Below are positions 14,005 to 21,047 of a stretch of DNA of 64,000 nt, one piece after another. The position numbers and the translations under genes were made by a program. Below the pieces are notes generated by a model. That model had not been told where the DNA came from. It was given only the letters and a program-made list of their open reading frames with translations, and searched no databases. Origin of the DNA: Aminobacter niigataensis (lineage in GTDB: Bacteria > Pseudomonadota > Alphaproteobacteria > Rhizobiales > Rhizobiaceae); NCBI RefSeq assembly GCF_014200015.1, contig NZ_JACHOT010000009.1, forward strand, positions 62,001 through 126,000, in the 5' to 3' direction. Numbering within the stretch: the stretch's first letter is position 1; the number at the start of each line of letters is the position of its first letter.

Positions 14005-15317
14005 ACGATGTCCCTGTCTTTATCGAACCATTCGAGGCCTTCGAGGCCGCCACGACGACATTCCTGACCCCACCGTTCCGGTCGAAGTTCGGGCTGATCC
14101 GTTGGGAGGATCAGGACAAGCCATCGGATCGCACCTACGAATTCCAGGTCGCCGGACTGATACCGCGGCGCGAAACCGTGCTGTGGTTCGGGGAAAGCCA
14201 GTCCGGGAAGTCGTTCTCCGCCTTCGACTGCGGGATCCATGTGGCCTCGGGCATGGAATATCAGGGCCGCCGCACCCGTCGCGGCGGCGTCATCTACTGC
14301 TTCATCGAGAAGGGTCACGGTGCTAAAAACCGCATGCAGGCGTTCCGGCAGCACTTCGACCTCCCCCTCGAGGGTTTCCCATTCGCCGTTCTGACGAAGC
14401 GGATCGACATCTTCTCCTCGGAAGAAACCGTCGACCTGCTTGCCGCCGAATGCGCCGAGATCGCCAAGGGCTGGGACGTCCCCCTGGACGTCATCGTCAT
14501 CGATACCCACGACAAGGCGACACCGGGCGCCTCCGAGATCGACAAGAAAGACGTCTCCACGGTGCTGAATCGGTACGAGCGTCTGCGCGATCGTAGCAGT
14601 GCCGGGATATGGGTCATCGGCCACTCGAATTCGTTCGGATCCGCCCGCGGCTCCCTCGTCCTCTACAATGCCATCGAGACCGTGATCTCGATATCGGTGC
14701 TTCGCGACAAAGCCCTCGGCGAATTCCGCGACGCCAACCAGCGGGTGATCCGCCAGGCCAAGGTGATGAAGCAGTCCGAGGGTGAAGCCGGGCAGACCTG
14801 GAAGTTCGTGCTTCCGGCCATCGAGGTCGCCCGCAACGAGTACGGGGAGTCGGTGACATCATGTGTGGTGACCCCACCAGCGGACAAGGAAGGCGATGAC
14901 CTCATCTCTTCGGGCTTCAAGGCTTCAGCCAACGACTCCATCTTCCTGAAGGCGCTGATCAAGGCGCTCGGCGAACGCGGGGAGGCGCCGTCGCCGCTGC
15001 TCGCGCTACCACCATCGATCGTGCGCGTCGTCGATTACGCCCATGTCAAGGAGGCCTACAAAGCGCTGAACCCCGACGACGGCAACGACGCCGTGAAATG
15101 GCGGGAGCGTCTGAAAACGGGGCTTCGCCGCGCCCGAGAACGCCTCATCGACCATCGCATCATCGGGGTCTCGAGCCCGCATATCTGGATCACGGGCCGG
15201 CCGGTGCGCGGCATCATCAAGGCCAGGGACAGCGGACCCGCCGATTACGATCAGCGTGATCAGGACTCGCCTGGGCTCGCCGAGGCGATGGAAAACGGCG
15301 GGAGCGATCTGCTGTGA
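14001..15317 (+). CDS. RepA-type replicative helicase / AAA ATPase
   Basis: 438 aa. Walker A is GESQSGKSFSAFDCG (~residues 66-80) and Walker B is DVIVIDTHDKATPG (~162-175), in the order of the AAA_25/RepA hexameric helicase family (RecA fold). The C-terminal ~130 residues (FLKALIKALGERGEAPSP ... YAHVKEAYKAL) look like a winged helix. It pairs with the primase in front. Together they are the phage replisome core, with host polymerase presumably recruited. The repeat cluster with six TGTCCCC starts immediately behind the stop. Confidence 0.82.
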   Translation: MNDVPVFIEPFEAFEAATTTFLTPPFRSKFGLIRWEDQDKPSDRTYEFQVAGLIPRRETVLWFGESQSGKSFSAFDCGIHVASGMEYQGRRTRRGGVIYCFIEKGHGAKNRMQAFRQHFDLPLEGFPFAVLTKRIDIFSSEETVDLLAAECAEIAKGWDVPLDVIVIDTHDKATPGASEIDKKDVSTVLNRYERLRDRSSAGIWVIGHSNSFGSARGSLVLYNAIETVISISVLRDKALGEFRDANQRVIRQAKVMKQSEGEAGQTWKFVLPAIEVARNEYGESVTSCVVTPPADKEGDDLISSGFKASANDSIFLKALIKALGERGEAPSPLLALPPSIVRVVDYAHVKEAYKALNPDDGNDAVKWRERLKTGLRRARERLIDHRIIGVSSPHIWITGRPVRGIIKARDSGPADYDQRDQDSPGLAEAMENGGSDLL

Positions 15318-15320
15318 AAA

Positions 15321-15475
15321 TGTCCCCGGTGATGTCCCCTTTGTACCGCCGCTCCGAAACAGTGGGAACCCTTGTATCACATGGGGTTGCGCTGTGGCCG
15401 GCGGCATCGAGGGGTACACGCCATTTCGTCGTTTTGTCCCCTTTTGTCCCCGCGATGTCCCCCTTTTTGTCCCCC
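15321..15475. repeat. TGTCCCC repeat cluster A (candidate origin or operator array)
   Basis: Six direct copies of TGTCCCC begin at 15321, 15333, 15435, 15445, 15456 and 15469, the last four spaced 10, 11 and 13 bases. Most copies are followed by a short pyrimidine run. A GGGGTACACGCC element lies at 15411-15422. The same two elements recur in the gap at 17083-17441. The cluster lies in the only non-coding gap of the replication block, between the helicase gene and ATG 15493. An iteron-type origin or a regulator-binding array are the main options. Confidence 0.6.
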
Positions 15476-15492
15476 CTTCCAGGGAGGTCGCG

Positions 15493-15924
15493 ATGACGAC
15501 AGTTCAGGCGATCTGCAGCGAGTTCGGGATCACCATAGTTGACGGCCACCGCTATCCCGAGATCGGGCAGACACGGGCCGTCGCCACCCTGGAACGCATC
15601 ATGCGGCGACATGGTGAAGGTCACCTGCGCCTCGTCCTGACGACACTGGCCGAAACAGCGAACAACAAGGTGCTGCTCGATGAGGTCGGCTTGTGGATGG
15701 CTTCAGATATGATCCGGGCCTGTGCCGGCATCGTCGAGGCCCGCGCCGCGGACTGGCTACATGCCTGGGACGAGATGCCCGTCGGCGAGCTGCAGTTCAT
15801 CTGCCAAGACCTCCGCGGTGTGGTCCCACAGCGCAACGCGTTGGGCGGCATGGTCTTCGAGCGCCTCTATCGCCGGTTCGGTCCCGCACAGATCGAGCTC
15901 TTCGACGGCAAGGAGCCCGCATGA
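15493..15924 (+). CDS. Hypothetical protein of replication block
   Basis: 143 aa from ATG 15493 with a strong Shine-Dalgarno (AGGGAGG at 15481-15487). The sequence MTTVQAICSEFGITIVDGHRYPEIGQTRAVATLERIMRRHG ... (written here in part: TTVQAICSEFGI, then VATLERIMRRHGEGHLRLVL) is helical with conserved-looking aromatic and Arg positions. It ends QIELFDGKEPA, in which QIELF resembles a clamp-binding peptide. Flanked by the TGTCCCC repeats, it is a candidate repeat-binding protein, but no DNA-binding motif is certain. It overlaps the next start by 4 bases. Confidence 0.65.
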   Translation: MTTVQAICSEFGITIVDGHRYPEIGQTRAVATLERIMRRHGEGHLRLVLTTLAETANNKVLLDEVGLWMASDMIRACAGIVEARAADWLHAWDEMPVGELQFICQDLRGVVPQRNALGGMVFERLYRRFGPAQIELFDGKEPA

Positions 15925-16670
15925 ACATCAGGCTGGTCCGGGATCTGCTCATCGATGCGGTCAGGCTCGATCGAGAAACCCATGATCATATCGGCCCGGC
16001 CCCGTTGCGGGGCCAGCAGCTGCCTTACGCCCATGGCTTCTCGGACATGGCGGGTTGGGGCAAGGTGCCCAATGACTTCAGATGCCAGCTGCGCACCGAA
16101 GACGGCGATCCCCTGGCCACGATACGGCATGATTTCTGGGACCAGTACGACCGCGATCCATCCCCGGCCGAGATCTCGCGCGCCGACACCGTTCATGGGT
16201 GGGTCTCATACATCGATGTTGATGCGGAGCGGCGCGCCCTTCTGGGATGGCTGAAATCGAAGGTTGGAGGCAGAGCGTTCAAGCGGTGGTGCGCCTCGGA
16301 AGGGATCTCGACGACGACGGGGACAAAGCGCAAAAACCGAGCCCTTGACAAAATTCTTGCCGAATTGGCTCGCAGGCCTGTCCAAGATTACCGATTGCTC
16401 GATTTCGGGGTGTTGCATCTGGAGCCCGAAATCAGCGATGTTTCGGCTACGATCGCAGAAGGTGCGGGTGACGCCACCGAGGGGCTCAACAACTGGGCTG
16501 CCGCCGATGCGCTCCCCGACCAGATCGAGTTCTCCTACAAGAGCGACCGCACCGGAAACCGCGGCATCGAGATCCCGCAATCTGAGTTCTCCTGGGCGGC
16601 GAGGCGCAACGAACGCCGGCGGAGGCAGCGCGCCAAGAAGGCGGCGAAAAAGGCCAAGGCTAAGTCGTAG
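15921..16670 (+). CDS. Hypothetical protein with basic C-terminal tail
   Basis: 249 aa from ATG 15921 (ATGA overlap). The N-terminal half contains RLVRDLLIDAVRLDRETHDH and a Pro/Gly-rich stretch. The middle (LLGWLKSKVGGRAFKRWCAS ... KNRALDKILAELARR) looks like an HTH. The C-terminus is a strongly basic run (RRNERRRRQRAKKAAKKAK) expected to bind nucleic acid. It ends by overlapping, tail to tail, the reverse-strand membrane gene by 11 bases. I cannot assign a family. Confidence 0.65.
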   Translation: MNIRLVRDLLIDAVRLDRETHDHIGPAPLRGQQLPYAHGFSDMAGWGKVPNDFRCQLRTEDGDPLATIRHDFWDQYDRDPSPAEISRADTVHGWVSYIDVDAERRALLGWLKSKVGGRAFKRWCASEGISTTTGTKRKNRALDKILAELARRPVQDYRLLDFGVLHLEPEISDVSATIAEGAGDATEGLNNWAAADALPDQIEFSYKSDRTGNRGIEIPQSEFSWAARRNERRRRQRAKKAAKKAKAKS

Positions 16671-17082
16671 AGTTCGAGGCGCGTTCCCGATCTACCCACG
16701 CTTGCTTCTGGGAACGCTCTTTCGCCCGGATATTCACCGCATCGGGCTCGTACTGGTATAGCAGGTCAGTAGTGCGCTTCTTATCATCGACGACGGACCA
16801 GACCCTGATGACCTTGCTTTCGAAAGCGGCCGAAGTGATCTGTTCCTCCGACATCGCCAGGTTGGCCACGAGGTGGTGAATGGTACGACTGCCCTTGGTG
16901 CCTATGGCTCCGAAGTCTCTTTCCAGCTTCAGGTAAGCCTCGACTTCGCGCCGTCGCTGCGTCGATTTCCAGACGACCAACAGCCAAATCCAGCCTGCGA
17001 ACACCGCGGTCAGGATCGCTGCGATATTGGCGAGATGTGTGAGCACCTGACCAACAAGTGCCAACGTGAGCCATTCCGGCAT
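16660..17082 (-). CDS. Single-span membrane protein, reverse-strand passenger gene
   Basis: 140 aa. Hydrophobic residues ~4-40 (LTLALVGQVLTHLANIAAIL, then FAGWIWLLVVW) give one or two spans. A basic stop (KSTQRRREVEAYLKLERD) follows, then a cytoplasmic helical domain with NLAMSEEQITSAAFESKVIR. It reads against the replication genes, behind the second TGTCCCC cluster. Like the gene at 11005-11754, it may be expressed from the prophage to act at the membrane, for instance against superinfection. That is inference. Confidence 0.65.
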   Translation of the reverse strand: MPEWLTLALVGQVLTHLANIAAILTAVFAGWIWLLVVWKSTQRRREVEAYLKLERDFGAIGTKGSRTIHHLVANLAMSEEQITSAAFESKVIRVWSVVDDKKRTTDLLYQYEPDAVNIRAKERSQKQAWVDRERASNSTT

Positions 17083-17441
17083 TTCGTGATGTCCCCTTTG
17101 CCCTTGGGACTAAATCGGCCCAAATCATCCCGGCGCGTCAAGCAAAAAACACTGCCGTGCCGGGGTACATCACCTATACCGCCGGATGTCCCCTTTCCGG
17201 CGATCCCCTTGGAGTCGTTGGAGCCAAGGGGGTACACGCCGTGGGTACATGGGGGGACAAAAGGGACAATCCCGAATTGTCACAATTCGTGATTTCCAGA
17301 AACCGTTAGAATTCAGCACCTTATCGCGGCTCCCTTCCCTCGCGTAGACGCCAAGTTGTGATGACCCGACGCCCTCCGGCGGGCGGCCATCAGGCCGACC
17401 CCGGCTGAAGTGCTCTACGATCAAAGGTATACGCTGGCACC
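17083..17441. repeat. Repeat cluster B in a 359-base non-coding gap
   Basis: No gene is apparent. TGTCCCC occurs at 17090 and 17187, its reverse complement GGGGACA at 17253, with a further GGGACA at 17263. GGGGTACA occurs at 17163 (followed by TCACC) and 17231 (followed by CGCC), with a third GGGTACAT at 17243. The stretch CATTTCGTGA-TGTCCCCTTTG at 17079-17100 mirrors CATTTCGTCG...TGTCCCCTTT in cluster A. The gap probably serves the same DNA-binding protein as cluster A and may hold the promoter for the leftward membrane gene. Confidence 0.55.
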
Positions 17442-17771
17442 ATGGCAAAGCTCATAGGGCCGTCGATCCGAACGATCGACGTCCGCATCGCGCTACCTCC
17501 AGCCAAGAAGGTCGACCCCGAACTGCGTACCGCTGAACATCAGGCATGGCGTCGTGCCGTCCTGGAGCGTGCCGGATACCAGTGCGAGGGCACCACTCAT
17601 GGGCATCGCTGTCATGTCCGTGCCCCTGCCCGTCTCTTCGCCGACCACATCAAGGAGCGAAAGGACGGCGGTGCCCTGTACGACGTCGCCAACGGGCAGT
17701 GTCTATGTGGCCACCACCACACCTTGAAGACGGTGGCAGCCCGAGCCGATCGGATGAAGGAACGGTACTGA
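17442..17771 (+). CDS. HNH endonuclease
   Basis: 109 aa. Cys48, Cys57, Cys87 and Cys89 (YQCEG, HRCHV, GQCLCGHHH) form a zinc site around the HNH core: His69 in FADHIKERKDGG, Asn84 in DVANGQ, and His91-93. Many cos-type phages carry an HNH enzyme beside terminase, where it helps the terminase cut. Its place just before a non-coding GC-palindromic stretch and the terminase block fits that. A free-standing homing role is less likely, given its small size and standard location. Confidence 0.85.
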   Translation: MAKLIGPSIRTIDVRIALPPAKKVDPELRTAEHQAWRRAVLERAGYQCEGTTHGHRCHVRAPARLFADHIKERKDGGALYDVANGQCLCGHHHTLKTVAARADRMKERY

Positions 17772-18234
17772 ACGAGGGAAGAAAAACTGACAGGCAGGTC
17801 GTCCAACTCCTGCTGACCGCCTTGCCAACTCCCCAGCTCGGCGGGCTGGATCAACGCCTTACCCGTCTTCGGATCTCCGGGCTGCTGTCAGTGCCCCCCT
17901 TCTACCTCATGGGGAGGGGGGTGTCGATCTCTGGGCGGTCCGGGGGCCCCCAACCCCCATCCTGCCGCAATGCAGGCCGACCGGGGGGCCATCGAATCTC
18001 TAGGGCCTCCGGGGCCCCCGACCGCCTGGGGCTCATTCGCAGATTTTTTTTCGGCCTAACCGCTGAAACGCACTTTCCCGTCTATCAAAGGATGGGGATC
18101 GCCACCGTCATCGACGGGGGCAAGGGCGCGCCAACGCCCGAGCCGCGAGCTTGAGACTCGCATGACCAGACCCGGCCGGTTTTCCTGGCCACCCCGCCAC
18201 CGCAGCTGCGGCGGGTTCATTGGGCCATGTGTTC
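17772..18234. other. 463-base non-coding stretch with GC palindromes (candidate cos region)
   Basis: No reading frame here looks real. GGGGGCCCCC (17942-17951) and GGGGCCCC (18011-18018) sit inside two similar ~20-base segments, TCCGGGGGCCCCCAACC and TCCGGGGCCCCCGACC, about 69 bases apart. A run of eight T follows at 18044-18051. Lying between HNH and terminase, this is where a cohesive-end site could be expected. The alternative is a terminator for HNH transcripts, though the T-run is 24 bases from the nearest stem. Confidence 0.35.
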
Positions 18235-18879
18235 ATGCAATCGCACAATTCATACTCGGCCGAGATGCGGCCGATTGCCGACGTTATCCCCTATGAACGC
18301 AATCCGAGAGTGATCCCGGAGAGCGCAGTACTCAAAGTTGCGGCTTCGATCCGCGAATTCGGATGGCGCCAGCCCATCGTTGTCGACGAGGCCGGCATCA
18401 TACTCGTCGGCCATACGCGGCGACTCGCCGCCATCCATCTCGGCTTGGCAGAGGTACCGGTCCACGTCGCTGTCGGCTTGACGCCGGCACAGGCGCGGGC
18501 TTATCGCCTCGCCGATAATCGCGTCGGCGAAGAGACATCTTGGGATTTCGAGACCCTCGGCCTCGAGATCGAGGCGCTTGGGGCCTCTGATCTCGACATC
18601 GATCTGTCATCGATAGGGCTCGACCTCGGGTCTTTCACCGATTTCGACGGCGAATTGACTGCCGGCGCCGACGCCGTCGAGGCCAAAGCCTCGCTGATGG
18701 AGCGTTTCGGGGTCGCCCCATTCTCGGTTCTCAACGCCCGCGATGGGTGGTGGCAGGACAGAAAGCGCGCCTGGCTGGCGATCGGCATCGAATCCGAGCT
18801 CGGCCGAGGCGAAAACGCGCTGAATTTCAGTGCGACTGTGATCGCGGCGACTGCTCCGAAGCGTGGAGCACGCCGATGA
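18235..18879 (+). CDS. ParB-like N-terminal domain protein
   Basis: 214 aa from ATG 18235 (TTG 18220 would add five residues). It holds the ParB/sulfiredoxin-like domain: MRPIADVIPYERNPRVIPE, SIREFGWRQPIVVDE, ILVGHTRRLAAIHLG, LTPAQARAYRLADNRVGE. In many phages this domain is fused to a DNA methyltransferase. Here the methyltransferase is the next gene with a 4-base overlap, so the pair looks like a split form of that fusion. The domain likely guides or regulates the methylase. It is unrelated in length to the 607-aa ParB-like protein at 9169. Confidence 0.8.
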   Translation: MQSHNSYSAEMRPIADVIPYERNPRVIPESAVLKVAASIREFGWRQPIVVDEAGIILVGHTRRLAAIHLGLAEVPVHVAVGLTPAQARAYRLADNRVGEETSWDFETLGLEIEALGASDLDIDLSSIGLDLGSFTDFDGELTAGADAVEAKASLMERFGVAPFSVLNARDGWWQDRKRAWLAIGIESELGRGENALNFSATVIAATAPKRGARR

Positions 18880-19751
18880 GCCGCTCAAAGAAGGCCGATG
18901 CGCAGATTTCCGGCGGCGGTGGTGGCGCCTGGGCAGAATTCAATGCCAAGGCGGCAGAGCGGAGGCGGAAGTCGAAGGTTGCGGCCGGGCTCGTGTTCGG
19001 CGAGATGAAGTTCGATGACGGATCGGCGCGGACGCTGAACGGGACTTCGATTTTCGATCCAGTGCTATGCGAGCTCGCCTATCGCTGGTTCTGTCCCGTC
19101 GGCGGGCTAGTTATTGACCCATTCGCTGGCGGCTCGGTTCGCGGAATCGTGGCCTCGCGGCTCGGTCGGGCATATTTCGGCGTCGACCTACGTCCCGAAC
19201 AGATCGAGGCCAATCGAAAACAGGCCGAAAGAATCTGTTCGGATCCTTTTCCGGAGTGGGTCGAGGGCGACAGCACCAATGTTCGGGATCTGATCGGGGG
19301 CCGGCGCGGAGATTTCCTGTTTTCGTGCCCGCCCTATGCCGACTTGGAGCGCTACAGCGACGATCCGCGTGATCTGTCGACCATGGAATACGAGGACTTC
19401 CGGGCCACATACCGGAAAATCGTCGCGGCGAGCTGCGATTTGCTCGAACCGGATCGCTTCGCCTGCTTCGTCGTCGGCGATGTCCGGGATCGACAGGGTT
19501 TGTACCGGAATTTTATCGGCCACACCGTCGAGGCCTTCGAGGACGCCGGGCTGCCGCTCTACAACGAGGCCATTCTGGTGACCCAGGCTGGATCGTTACC
19601 GATCCGCGCCGGGAAACAGTTCGTGACGAGCCGCAAGCTTGGGAAAACGCATCAGAACTGTCTGGTTTTCGTCAAAGGCGATCCCCGCAAGGCAACGGAG
19701 GCCTGCGGGGATGTCGAATTCGGGGAAATCGAGGAAGGGGCGCCGGAATAG
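18876..19751 (+). CDS. Site-specific DNA methyltransferase (N4/N6 amino type)
   Basis: 291 aa from ATG 18876. LVIDPFAGGSVRGIVAS (~79-95) is the SAM-binding motif I. FLFSCPPYADLE (~147-158) is catalytic motif IV. The Ser-Pro-Pro-Tyr-like form (SCPPY) leans to N4-cytosine or N6-adenine modification. FGVDLRPEQIEANRKQAERI is motif II/III. No restriction partner is present, so it is an orphan phage methylase, possibly anti-restriction or packaging-linked. It does not show the C-terminal domain of host CcrM. It ends 11 bases before a convergent gene. Confidence 0.85.
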   Translation: MSRSKKADAQISGGGGGAWAEFNAKAAERRRKSKVAAGLVFGEMKFDDGSARTLNGTSIFDPVLCELAYRWFCPVGGLVIDPFAGGSVRGIVASRLGRAYFGVDLRPEQIEANRKQAERICSDPFPEWVEGDSTNVRDLIGGRRGDFLFSCPPYADLERYSDDPRDLSTMEYEDFRATYRKIVAASCDLLEPDRFACFVVGDVRDRQGLYRNFIGHTVEAFEDAGLPLYNEAILVTQAGSLPIRAGKQFVTSRKLGKTHQNCLVFVKGDPRKATEACGDVEFGEIEEGAPE

Positions 19752-19762
19752 CGCCCCTTCGG

Positions 19763-19990
19763 CTATCTGATGGTGTCGACGAAGGCCTGTCTGCCGGTTG
19801 GTCCAATCGCGTAGATGATGGTTCCGCGCCCCATTTCGGCGGCGATGGTCCTGATCGCATCTTGTGTCGGGGCCTCTCGCTTGTCGTATCGGCCGACACC
19901 GGTCTTGCGGCATGCGGTGAAGTAGGCGGCATTTGCGATGATGTCGGCGTTGTATTCGTCGATCGTCATCTCGGTGAGCAGCTTCTTCAT
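19763..19990 (-). CDS. 75-aa hypothetical reverse-strand protein
   Basis: Reads MKKLLTEMTIDEYNADIIANAAYFTACRK... with GVGRYDKREAPTQDAIRTIA in the middle. It is helical, with one Cys. Its ATG overlaps the stop of the gene behind it (19987-20520) by 4 bases, so the two form a small leftward operon between the methylase and the terminase. The function is unknown. Confidence 0.55.
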   Translation of the reverse strand: MKKLLTEMTIDEYNADIIANAAYFTACRKTGVGRYDKREAPTQDAIRTIAAEMGRGTIIYAIGPTGRQAFVDTIR

Positions 19991-20520
19991 TTCGCTGCCG
20001 GCGCCGAGAGGGCCCAGACCGCGAGCTCGTGATAGCGAGCGATGGCCTTCCGGCTGCTGGTGTGCCGCTCGAGCTTGAGCGCGCGCAGCGCCTTCAGATT
20101 CCTGGCTTCGACCAGGGCGACGACCTCGGCGAGCCGCTTGCGGTGCGCCTTGTGGGTTTCAGCGCTGAAATCCGGCGCTGTAGGGATTTTCCCGGCCTTG
20201 GCATCGGCGTCGGCCTGTGCCCGCTTGCCGCGTTCCTTCGGTGCCTTCGGCGCCTTGGCGGCCTTGGGCTCAGCTGCCTTCTTGCCCTTCGCCGGCTTCG
20301 TGGCTGGTGCAACCAGCGCCTTCAGCGCCTCTGATGCGGCCTCGAAATCGGCGGCGGCCAGAACCGCGGTAGCGTCGTCGATGCCGATCTTGGCGCCGTT
20401 GGCGATGTTGAGGAAGCGACCGACAGCCGCGTCCTTGGTGTTGGACCGGCGATATCCGCCGCCGGTGATCACCGCGGAAAGCTTCGCGATCTCAATGCTG
20501 GAAAGATTGGTCGTCGTCAT
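19987..20520 (-). CDS. Reverse-strand protein with Ala/Lys/Pro-rich linker
   Basis: 177 aa from ATG 20520-20518, preceded by GGAG (read on the minus strand). It has a compact N-terminal part (SSIEIAKLSAVITGGGYRRS, then DAAVGRFLNIANGAKIGIDD), a low-complexity histone-like linker (KPAKGKKAAEPKAAKAPKAP) and a basic helical C-terminus (HRKRLAEVVALVEARNLKAL, RYHELAVWAL). It probably binds nucleic acid. It is divergent from the small terminase with a 119-base gap that should hold both promoters. I cannot name a family. Confidence 0.6.
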   Translation of the reverse strand: MTTTNLSSIEIAKLSAVITGGGYRRSNTKDAAVGRFLNIANGAKIGIDDATAVLAAADFEAASEALKALVAPATKPAKGKKAAEPKAAKAPKAPKERGKRAQADADAKAGKIPTAPDFSAETHKAHRKRLAEVVALVEARNLKALRALKLERHTSSRKAIARYHELAVWALSAPAAK

Positions 20521-20639
20521 GGTGGTTTTCTCCGGTTCGCGGCGGCTTGATTGCCTGCCGTGCTCTGGAGTTAGCAGTACTGTGGGACGCTTCAACTCAA
20601 GATCATCGAGATTTTTCAACCACTTGGAAGAAAGTTCGC

Positions 20640-21047
20640 ATGAAAGGAAAGCAGCATGTCCCGACCGCGAAGGATCGCAAAATGGTCGAGGCAATGGCGG
20701 CGGTTGTGACGCAGGAAGAGATCGCTATCGTGATGGAGATCGACACCAAGACGCTCCGTCGCCACTACCGGGTCGAGCTCGATCGAGCCCTCGTCATCGC
20801 GAATTCGAAAGTCGGGCTCAACCTGTTCAAGATCGCGACCGGAAAGGGTCGTGAGGCCGTCACCGCCGCCATATTCTGGATGAAGACTCGAGCGGGCTGG
20901 TCCGAATACAGCCCGCCTCCGAAGCCGCCGGCGCCGCCCAAGGAACCCGCTCCAGGCAAGAAGGAACTCGCGGAGCGCGAAGCCAACGAGCGGCCTGGAG
21001 ACCCCGAATGGGGTGACCTCGTTGGGACAGGCCGGCGTCCGAACTGA
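20640..21047 (+). CDS. Terminase small subunit-like protein
   Basis: 135 aa from ATG 20640. Residues ~8-55 make an HTH (KDRKMVEAMAAVVTQEEIAI, then MEIDTKTLRRHYRVELDRAL), followed by helical KVGLNLFKIATGKGREAVTA and a Pro-rich tail. That is the layout of small terminases, which recognise the packaging site. Its TGA shares a base with the ATG of the large terminase gene, and it lies next to the putative cos stretch. Identity rests on HTH plus position rather than on a diagnostic motif. Confidence 0.72.
   Translation: MKGKQHVPTAKDRKMVEAMAAVVTQEEIAIVMEIDTKTLRRHYRVELDRALVIANSKVGLNLFKIATGKGREAVTAAIFWMKTRAGWSEYSPPPKPPAPPKEPAPGKKELAEREANERPGDPEWGDLVGTGRRPN

Noticed and set aside
15321-15475. CRISPR array
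   Set aside because: The repeats are 7 bases with irregular 3-95 base spacing and no spacer-sized units or cas genes.
15314-15496. 60-aa frame across repeat cluster A
   Set aside because: The product is only repeated MSP/LSP units generated by the TGTCCCC copies; the DNA repeats explain it.
17546-18154. 202-aa frame between HNH and ParB-N genes
   Set aside because: It overlaps HNH in another frame and crosses GC palindromes; composition is random.
19763-20520. Toxin-antitoxin pair
   Set aside because: The two leftward genes are coupled, but neither has a known toxin or antitoxin motif and sizes do not fit a familiar type.
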